Part shown: piece by piece, positions 22,484 through 28,662 of the stretch
Layout: the number at the start of each line of letters is the position of its first letter
Numbering within the stretch: the stretch's first letter is position 1
IMG/VR virus record: IMGVR_UViG_3300042352_000132
Coordinates: 1-39,449 of that record
Length of the DNA: 39,449 bases
Strand: one strand, 5' to 3'
Source of the DNA: a virus
The notes under the pieces: model-generated
What the model was told of the DNA's origin: nothing
Seen by the model: the letters and a program-made list of their open reading frames with translations, nothing else
Database searches by the model: none
Position numbers and translations under genes: made by a program

Positions 22484-22675
22484 CTATCTCCCCGTAGTGT
22501 TGGCGTAATCTGTTGGAAGTACCGTGACATCATCTGCCCACAGTATGCGCCACTCCCATAGAGTGCCATTCCATTTTTTTGTCGTGCCAGTTTCCCTACT
22601 GACCCATTCGTAGCATTTAGTCCCATTGCCATTTAGGTAGCAAAGATAGTGGGTGCCTTGTTGTGGTGCCTTCAT
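22484..22675 (-). CDS. Unknown 63-aa Trp-rich protein
   Basis: I start at ATG 22675 in the TAATG overlap. MKAPQQGTHYLCYLNGNGTK, then CYEWVSRETGTTKKWNGTLW and EWRILWADDV. Beta-rich with five Trp. No family recognised. Confidence 0.65.
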   Translation of the reverse strand: MKAPQQGTHYLCYLNGNGTKCYEWVSRETGTTKKWNGTLWEWRILWADDVTVLPTDYANTTGR

Positions 22676-22860
22676 TAGTTCGCCCCGCAAGCGTCTAGGA
22701 ATCTGTCAGTTGAAAAGTTGGGATTATCCGCCTTCATTGTCACTGCCAAATTGGTACAGATTGAGACATAGAGCAACATAGTTTCCCTAGTATTTATAGC
22801 CCCGTTGTCTAGTTCTTGCCGTAGCACTTTGGCTATGGCGTTGTAGTGTTTTCTTGTCAT
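22675..22860 (-). CDS. Unknown 61-aa helical protein
   Basis: MTRKHYNAIAKVLRQELDNG, then TMLLYVSICTNLAVTMKADN and PNFSTDRFLDACG. The pattern KHYN-IA-VL------ and F---RFL-ACG is common in small actinophage proteins of unknown role. The leader TGAAGGGGCTACACA before ATG resembles those at 20944 and 21983. Confidence 0.72.
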   Translation of the reverse strand: MTRKHYNAIAKVLRQELDNGAINTRETMLLYVSICTNLAVTMKADNPNFSTDRFLDACGAN

Positions 22861-22901
22861 TGTGTAGCCCCTTCAGACTTGTTGGTAATCTGCCATCATC
22901 A

Positions 22902-22939
22902 GGCACAGTAGATTAGTTCTGTGCTATCCCTCACGGGAT
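22902..22939. repeat. Pair of hairpins between two leftward genes
   Basis: GCACAG-N10-CTGTGC (22902-22923) and ATCCC-TCAC-GGGAT (22926-22939) lie in the 84-base gap between genes at 22945 and 22860. They could attenuate or stabilise the leftward transcript. No T-run follows on the minus strand. Confidence 0.5.
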
Positions 22940-22944
22940 TTCGG

Positions 22945-23052
22945 CTAGTCTTCTTCTCCTTCTTCCCAGTCGTGGCAATCTCCCGACCCCTCGCAAGGTT
23001 CCTCGCATAGTTCCCACACTGTGTATTTCATTCCACATTCGTAGCACTTCAT
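22945..23052 (-). CDS. Cys-rich microprotein, 35 aa, first gene of leftward operon
   Basis: MKCYECGMKYTVWELCEEPC, then EGSGDCHDWEEGEED. Five cysteines and one His suggest a zinc site; the tail is very acidic. The ribosome site is GAAAGGGAAAAT. Two promoters (P1 and P2) lie directly upstream, which supports a real gene despite the length. Confidence 0.62.
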   Translation of the reverse strand: MKCYECGMKYTVWELCEEPCEGSGDCHDWEEGEED

Positions 23053-23078
23053 ATTTTCCCTTTCGTTATGTTGTTATC

Positions 23079-23132
23079 ACTCTATCAAGTGTTACACACT
23101 TTGTCAAGTTATTTGTATGTGACTTTTGTCAC
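23079..23132 (-). promoter_or_regulatory. Promoter P1 with CRP/GlxR-type site
   Basis: TGTGAC-N4-GTCACA (core 23119-23132), 11 bases, TTGACA (23107-23102), 17 bases, TAGAGT (23084-23079) as TGATAGAGT. The spacer holds the perfect palindrome AAGTGT-GTA-ACACTT (23087-23101). Confidence 0.85.
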
Positions 23133-23175
23133 ACTCTCAGTGTTCCTATTTCTAGGGCTTCACCTTGATAAATCA

Positions 23176-23229
23176 AGTGTAACACAGTACCGAACAGATG
23201 TCAAGTCAATTCCATGTGACATCCGTCAC
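23176..23229 (-). promoter_or_regulatory. Promoter P2 with CRP/GlxR-type site
   Basis: TGTGAC-N4-GTCACA (core 23216-23229), 11 bases, TTGACA (23204-23199), 17 bases, TACACT (23181-23176). A hairpin CTTGAT-TT-ATCAAG lies just downstream. P2 is in tandem with P1. Confidence 0.8.
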
Positions 23230-23239
23230 ACCAACCAAG

Positions 23240-24119
23240 AGTCTGTGACTGTTCATGAAGAGTTCCCGACTGTCCCCAACATCTAAGTGCAAACTATTGC
23301 AAGCACTAGGCGGTCCTGTTGTTAGCAGACGAAGAGCCGTGTCAGTTTTGTAGAGGGACTTGGTAGATGTTCGGTGGCTCTGCCTACCTTCTGGTAGGTA
23401 GTTGCAGGGTGCAAGTAATCATTTAGTTAGTTGTGGTGTGCAAGTTTTGTGTGAACTGGGGCTATGCCGAGGCGCGCCCCCTGAGTACATCTAGTATTGA
23501 GACAAATATAGAACCACTCTTTTGCTGGGTGTGTGGTTGGGTGTCACTGTGTGTGGTGGCTCATCACTCTCTGTGGTGTTATACGGTTGGGGGAGGAGGG
23601 AGGAGGAGTCTCCAAACTGGAAAGTCACCTGCTTAAGTTGGCAAGGAAAGAAAAAAAAGAAATCCACCGACTTGGAAGTTGGCGCTGGCTTTATTTCTTG
23701 CTTCTATGCAAACAACCGCTGGCGTAGCCAAGGGCGTTAGCCGCTTTAGCGGAACCTGATGACTGGCAGACTGGGTTTAGCCTCCCCCACGGTTTAGGTA
23801 TCACATTGATACCAAGGTCGCCGTAGCCAAATTCTTTTAGCCGACACCTGAAAGGTTGAACATATGTCGTTGTTCACGCTGCTTGAATCTCTTACACAAC
23901 AAAACAAGGGGTACATAACGGTCTTGTCTGATTGCAGGATTCATCTACCCCAGTTCCCTGGTGTGAATTGCCCCGTACCATGCAAACGGTATACAGCCAT
24001 GATTGGTATTTCCCCCTGCAACAAAAGCAATATGACACAGGGGGACAACCCAATTGTTACTTCACGAGAGCATAAACCAATGAAGTAACTATGTGTCAGA
24101 AACTCTACACCCTGTCTGA
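23240..24119 (+). ncRNA. Candidate large structured non-coding RNA, about 0.9 kb
   Basis: No convincing coding frame exists here, but many strong hairpins do: AGAGCC/GGCTCT (23332-23381), a 9-bp stem with TTCT loop (23380-23401), GGGGC/GCCCC (about 23458-23480), CCGC-TTTA-GCGG (23741-23752), GGTATC-ACATT-GATACC (23797-23813), GGGGTA/TACCCC (23908-23951), TCCCCCTG/CAGGGGGA (24011-24045) and GTTACTTCA/TGAAGTAAC (24056-24089). Several stems gain G-U pairs only if the plus strand is the RNA. Size, hairpin density and phage setting resemble GOLLD or ROOL RNAs, but I cannot match a consensus. Ends are approximate. Confidence 0.55.
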
Positions 24120-24131
24120 TACTCTTGCAAC
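24117..24131 (+). promoter_or_regulatory. Extended -10 promoter for leaderless gene at 24132
   Basis: TGATACTCT (hexamer TACTCT at 24120-24125) is followed by exactly 6 bases and then ATG, with no Shine-Dalgarno. The transcript would start on the start codon. Confidence 0.5.
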
Positions 24132-24398
24132 ATGCCAACAGAAAAAGATTCTCGTTTAAAACGGGCAGGCGTTTCAGGATACAACCAACCTAAAGCCACC
24201 CCTAAGCACCCAACTAAATCTCATGTGGTTGTAGCCAAAGTGGGCGACCAGATTAAAACGATACGGTTCGGACAACAAGGAGTCACAGGTTCCCCTGACG
24301 GGTCTAAGCGTAATGAAGCGTTCAAAGCCCGCCATGCTTCTAACATTGCTAAAGGAAAAATGTCTGCTGCGTATTGGGCTGACAAAGTTAAGTGGTAG
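24132..24398 (+). CDS. Conserved phage protein upstream of terminase, 88 aa
   Basis: The basic product contains VVVAKVGDQIKTIRFGQQGV, TGSPDG and FKARHASNIAKGKMSAAYWA followed by DKVKW. The pattern IRFGQQGV-GSP and FKARHA-NIAKGKMSAAYWADKVKW is a conserved family in many aquatic phages. The function is unknown; high basic charge and a position next to terminase would suit a DNA-packaging or virion role. Appears to be leaderless. Confidence 0.78.
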   Translation: MPTEKDSRLKRAGVSGYNQPKATPKHPTKSHVVVAKVGDQIKTIRFGQQGVTGSPDGSKRNEAFKARHASNIAKGKMSAAYWADKVKW

Positions 24399-24410
24399 AA
24401 TAAAACCTAC
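24393..24410 (+). promoter_or_regulatory. Extended -10 promoter before terminase
   Basis: TGGTAGAAT (TAGAAT at 24396-24401) ends 9 bases before the terminase ATG. No Shine-Dalgarno lies between, suggesting a leaderless or nearly leaderless transcript. Confidence 0.45.
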
Positions 24411-26384
24411 ATGGGAACAAAACGAATTGTTCCAGTACAAGACAAAGTTAAGTTCTTTGCTCTCATTTCCGCTGGACGAAACATTAAAGACGCTTGCGCT
24501 GAGGCGGGTATCCACTACAACACAGGTAGTAGATGGGTTAAGAAAGCAAAAGAACTAGAAGCAGGGCATAAGTCGGCTGTCCATAAAGCCGCTACTGGTG
24601 CTGGCTCTGGTGGTCGCCAAGAACTACAACACATGAACTTCATGGATGCCATTGATATGCCATCCGCTATCCCCCATGACATGCTTTCCGAGGAAGCGTT
24701 ACGAGGGTTGGAAGATTTTGATTACTTTCGTCGCCGCTATCTAGGGCGAGTTCCAAGTCCGTGGCAAGTTGAAGCCGCTGTGACTCTTGTAAAACTGTTG
24801 GAGTCCGAAGAAAAAGAATTTGTAGTAATTAATGTCCCACCAGGAGCAGGCAAGTCCACCTTGTTTCATGATGTAGCGGTGTGGGCGATAGTGCGCAACC
24901 GACGGGTGCGTGTCATGATTGGGTCAGTGTCTCAAAACATGGCGAAGATGTATTCCCGCCGTATCCGTGAAACTCTAGAACGAGTATCACCAATTCTCCC
25001 AGACCCAGGCATGGTTCAAAAGGGATTAGCAATAGATGCAGAAGGATGTTTAACAATTGACTACGGAAGATTCAAACCAGTGGACAAAGGGGCGCTTTGG
25101 CGTGCCGATGAGTTCGTCGTGGAGCAACTTGACGGAAATGGTTTGGACAACAAAGAGCCAACTGTCCGTGCATACGGAATTGAAGCAGAGTTCATTGGGC
25201 ACCGAGCCGACCTATGCCTCTTTGACGATGTTGCCTCACCTGACAATGCGAGAGAAAGCGTGGCTAGGGACAAACTTCTGGAAAGATGGGACGGAGTGGC
25301 AGAAGCCCGTTGCGACCCAGGCGGGTTGTTGGCTGTTGTCGGGCAAAGACTCGGTTCGGGGGACCTTTACGCTCATTGTCTCGCCAAAGAAACATACGAC
25401 ATTGAAGAAGATATCAATTACGATGGGGCAGATGTCCATACCCCTGAAGATGTATTTGAAGGTGTACCAGTACGGCAAAAAAAGTACCGACATATTGTCT
25501 ATCAAGCGTATTATGAAGACCTTGACACGGGTAAAGAATCTCGTTCTTTCAAATCTTTACCGTACCCAGACGGACCGCTACTAGACCCCAAGCGTCTACC
25601 ATGGAAAGACCTATCTTTCATCAGATACAACAAACCAGATGTATTCAAAGTTGTGTATCAACAAGAAGACCTGGACTTGGACTCTAAACTGGTACAACGC
25701 ACCTGGATTACTGGTGGCATAGGGCTAGATGGGGTGGACTACCCAGGATGTGTAGATGGTGACCGCCAACCAGGGTATATCCCTGAAGGATTAGCCCACC
25801 CGTGGGTATCTATCGTGGCTGTAGACCCCTCACCCACTATGTTTTGGGCGTTTGTCTGGATTATTTACCAGCCAAATACAAACCTTTACCATGTTGTAGA
25901 CATAGAACGAGTCAAACTATCCGCTGAAGAAGTCCTTGGATACGACACCATGACAGGTGAATACTCAGGACTGATGGACAGGATGCAGGAACGCTCATAC
26001 CAAATGGGCTACCCCATCTCACACTGGGTTGTAGAGATTAACGCAGCCCAACGGTTCCTTCTAGCGCACGACTTTGTACGCAAATGGCAAGCCTTGCACC
26101 GAGTCAATGTGATACCACACACCACAAGCCGAAACAAACTAGACGAATCCCTCGGTGTGGAAGCACTACTGCCAGCAGTTATCAGGTCAGGTGCACTACG
26201 CCTGCCTTCTATGAAGGGCAACTGGAAGACCCTTGCCGCTACAGATGAGTTAACTAAATGGTCACGAGATAAGAAACATGGCACCGACATTGTTATGGCA
26301 CTATGGATGGCTCTACTTAACTTGCCGAACCTCACCGAATCCAAACCACCACCCCGCCAATGGCGACCATCCTGGCTTAAGTAA
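24411..26384 (+). CDS. terL: Terminase large subunit with N-terminal HTH domain
   Basis: A 657-residue packaging motor. Residues 12-50 form a helix-turn-helix (FFALISAGRNIKDACAEAGI) like that of small terminase subunits. The ATPase has Walker A NVPPGAGKST (141-150) and Walker B LCLFDD (268-273). The C-terminal nuclease domain begins with IVAVDPSP (Asp near 472) and has DIVMALWMALL near 626. It cuts concatemers and drives DNA into the prohead through the portal, which is encoded next. No separate small subunit is evident. It ends close to a CTTAAG site. Confidence 0.92.
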   Translation: MGTKRIVPVQDKVKFFALISAGRNIKDACAEAGIHYNTGSRWVKKAKELEAGHKSAVHKAATGAGSGGRQELQHMNFMDAIDMPSAIPHDMLSEEALRGLEDFDYFRRRYLGRVPSPWQVEAAVTLVKLLESEEKEFVVINVPPGAGKSTLFHDVAVWAIVRNRRVRVMIGSVSQNMAKMYSRRIRETLERVSPILPDPGMVQKGLAIDAEGCLTIDYGRFKPVDKGALWRADEFVVEQLDGNGLDNKEPTVRAYGIEAEFIGHRADLCLFDDVASPDNARESVARDKLLERWDGVAEARCDPGGLLAVVGQRLGSGDLYAHCLAKETYDIEEDINYDGADVHTPEDVFEGVPVRQKKYRHIVYQAYYEDLDTGKESRSFKSLPYPDGPLLDPKRLPWKDLSFIRYNKPDVFKVVYQQEDLDLDSKLVQRTWITGGIGLDGVDYPGCVDGDRQPGYIPEGLAHPWVSIVAVDPSPTMFWAFVWIIYQPNTNLYHVVDIERVKLSAEEVLGYDTMTGEYSGLMDRMQERSYQMGYPISHWVVEINAAQRFLLAHDFVRKWQALHRVNVIPHTTSRNKLDESLGVEALLPAVIRSGALRLPSMKGNWKTLAATDELTKWSRDKKHGTDIVMALWMALLNLPNLTESKPPPRQWRPSWLK

Positions 26385-26431
26385 GGCTAATATGTTATCG
26401 TTGCATTGTTTGAGTACACTAAAGGTCACGC

Positions 26432-28255
26432 ATGAAATCAGTTGAAGAAATAGTTGACCTCTACCGCCAGCGTGTTACTGCCCAAGGTCCTGTTCTCAGC
26501 CAAATGCGTCAGGTACGCCAACTCGCTAACGGCGATGTTGTTGTCCCACTAAACGAATTAGACCGCAACACTAAATCTTCCGTTGCAAACCTACTGGTAC
26601 AAGGTCTTGACCAGATGTCAATGCGTGTATCAAGCACCATGCCAGTTCCTTACTTCCCTGCTTTGCGTGAAGGTTCAGACCGTTCAATGCAGTTAGCCCG
26701 TGACCGTAAGCGTGCAATGCTTTCTATCTGGGACCAGAACCGCATGAACATGAAGATGCGTCGCCGTGCCCGCCACCTTCTTGCATACAGCAACTCACCT
26801 ATCTATATCAAACCTAACTTTGATAAGCGAATCCCAGAGTGGCAGTTACGCAACCCACTTGATACCTTCCCTGCACCCGTAGCAGACATTGACAACCCAG
26901 TCCCAATGAACTGTATTTTCTCTTATAGCCGTACATACGCATGGCTAATCCAAAACTTTGGTCCAATGATTAACGGTGCACTGCGTGTAGGGCAACCACA
27001 ACACGACGACATGTTCACTGTATTAGAATATGTATGCGAAAACGAAGTAGTTACCCTTGTTATGGGCTACGAAAAAGAGCGTGACCCTATCAGTGGAACC
27101 GCCTACATGGGTTCACCTGCTGTAGAACTATCCCGTATCAGTAACCGTACAGGTATGCCACTTGTTATTGTTCCGCAACGCATTACTCTTGACAAACCAC
27201 ATGGACAATTTGATGGTCTACTTGGTATGTACTACACCCGTGCCCGTTTGCAAGCCCTCACTGAAATCGCTATTGAGCGTGGCATCTTCCCAGATGAATA
27301 CCTTGTAGCACGACCAGGAGAAAACCCAGAGATTATCCAAATTGCTGACGGTAAATCAGGGCAGTTAGGTGTCGTTAAGGGTGGAGATATCAGCATCCAA
27401 CAGTCCAACCCTGGCTACAAAACAGACACAGCACTAGACCGTTTAGAGCGTCAAGAGCGTCTTGAAGGTGCAATCCCAGCAGAGTTTGGTGGAGAATCAG
27501 GCACAAACATCCGTACAGGTCGCCGTGGTGACAGTGTATTGGCAGCAACCGTAGACTTCCGAGTACAAGAAGCACAAGAAATCTTTGCATCATCCATGAT
27601 TGAAGAAGATAAAATAGCAATCGCTATTGAAAAAGCCTATTGGGGTGCCAGTTCTAAATCATTCTTCATGCCAGGTATGGGCGGTGGAATCAAAGATTAC
27701 ACACCAAACAAACTATGGGAAACAGACTTCCACTATGTTGCGTATTCTGCGGCAGGTTCAGATGTTAACAACCTTATCGTTGGTCTTGGTCAGCGTCTCG
27801 GTACAGGACTTATGTCTAAAGAATCAGCCCGTGAAGCAGACCCACTTATCTCAGACCCAGAACTAGAGAAAGACCGTCTTGTTGCTGAAGGTATTGAAGC
27901 AGCATTGTTGTCTTCTATTCAGACACAAGCAGCAGACCCTAACGGTCCATACCAACCAGATGACCTTGCATATATTGCTACACAAGTACAGTCAAACAAA
28001 ATGAATCTTTCTGAAGCAATCATGGCTGCACAGAAACGGGCACAAGCACGACAGGCTGCACAAGCACCTGTGGGTGCACCTGAAACAATGCCAGGTTTAT
28101 CAGCACCAGGTATGGGTATGGAACAACAGCCAATGGGTCCACCACCTGAAGGTATGGACGCAATGCTTGCACAACTTGGTGGAGGTGCAGCATCAGCAGC
28201 ACAACCATCCAGCCCAGGTGGTGTCTTAAGTCTCGCAAATAGTTTAGGAGGGTAA
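26432..28255 (+). CDS. Portal protein
   Basis: A 607-residue protein after an AAAGGTCACGC ribosome site. It starts with a helical region (VEEIVDLYRQRV), has SSVANLLVQGLDQMSMRVSS and many Arg-rich helices (KMRRRARHLLAY), a beta-rich middle, and a long helical C-terminal part with a Gln/Met/Pro/Gly-rich tail. Length, position directly after terminase and pattern (YSNSPIYIKP, TRARLQALTEIAIERG) fit a portal of podovirus or siphovirus type. It forms the 12-subunit ring for DNA entry and exit. Confidence 0.82.
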   Translation: MKSVEEIVDLYRQRVTAQGPVLSQMRQVRQLANGDVVVPLNELDRNTKSSVANLLVQGLDQMSMRVSSTMPVPYFPALREGSDRSMQLARDRKRAMLSIWDQNRMNMKMRRRARHLLAYSNSPIYIKPNFDKRIPEWQLRNPLDTFPAPVADIDNPVPMNCIFSYSRTYAWLIQNFGPMINGALRVGQPQHDDMFTVLEYVCENEVVTLVMGYEKERDPISGTAYMGSPAVELSRISNRTGMPLVIVPQRITLDKPHGQFDGLLGMYYTRARLQALTEIAIERGIFPDEYLVARPGENPEIIQIADGKSGQLGVVKGGDISIQQSNPGYKTDTALDRLERQERLEGAIPAEFGGESGTNIRTGRRGDSVLAATVDFRVQEAQEIFASSMIEEDKIAIAIEKAYWGASSKSFFMPGMGGGIKDYTPNKLWETDFHYVAYSAAGSDVNNLIVGLGQRLGTGLMSKESAREADPLISDPELEKDRLVAEGIEAALLSSIQTQAADPNGPYQPDDLAYIATQVQSNKMNLSEAIMAAQKRAQARQAAQAPVGAPETMPGLSAPGMGMEQQPMGPPPEGMDAMLAQLGGGAASAAQPSSPGGVLSLANSLGG

Positions 28256-28261
28256 TTAACT

Positions 28262-28660
28262 ATGGCAAATGAATATCCAAACAGGTCAGACCTGCGTAAC
28301 CCAGCAAAAAAAATTGCTAAGACCGCAGCAAAAGGACAACCATATGGACAAGCGGGTGCGCAACTAGCAGCACAAGCAGCAGTTCCTATGGCTCCATCAC
28401 CAGCAGCAGCAATGCCAGTAGCCCCTCAAGCACCAGCGGTACAACCTGGTGGGCTTGGTGCGTTCAGTCGCCCAACAGAACGACCTAATGAACCTGTAAC
28501 TGCGGGCGCATCTTTCGGTCCAGGTCCTACACCTGGCAAAGAGTTTGTTGTCCCTGTTGCTGCCGACCCTGTATTGAATGAACTGCGTGGTTTATACCGT
28601 GCTTTCCCACTACCTGAACTTGCAGACATGCTTGACTCGTATGTGCGAGAGGGATATTAA
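28262..28660 (+). CDS. Ala/Pro-rich virion-associated protein, 132 aa
   Basis: Preceded by TAGGAGGGTAATTAACT, a strong ribosome site. The N-terminal 80 residues are low-complexity Ala/Pro/Gln (AQAAVPMAPSPAAAMPVAPQ). The C-terminal 40 residues are a short helical domain (VLNELRGLYRAFPLPELADM, LDSYVREGY). It lies between portal and a giant virion gene, so a small capsid or portal accessory role is possible. No family recognised. Confidence 0.68.
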   Translation: MANEYPNRSDLRNPAKKIAKTAAKGQPYGQAGAQLAAQAAVPMAPSPAAAMPVAPQAPAVQPGGLGAFSRPTERPNEPVTAGASFGPGPTPGKEFVVPVAADPVLNELRGLYRAFPLPELADMLDSYVREGY

Positions 28661-28662
28661 AT

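Noticed and set aside
23433-23740. Three overlapping rightward frames of 64-72 codons
   Set aside because: They overlap each other, have low-complexity Gly/Trp/Val composition from a GT-rich stretch, lack ribosome sites and lie in the hairpin-rich region.
23864-24088. 74-codon rightward frame with an AAAGG upstream
   Set aside because: It covers several perfect long stems, and its composition is unlike neighbouring proteins; RNA structure explains the sequence better. It is not fully excluded.
23941-24138. 65-codon leftward frame, and a TTGCAA-17-TAGAGT promoter-like sequence near 24100 on the minus strand
   Set aside because: The frame has no ribosome site, and the G-U-extended stems favour rightward RNA; the -35 is poor compared with P1-P5.
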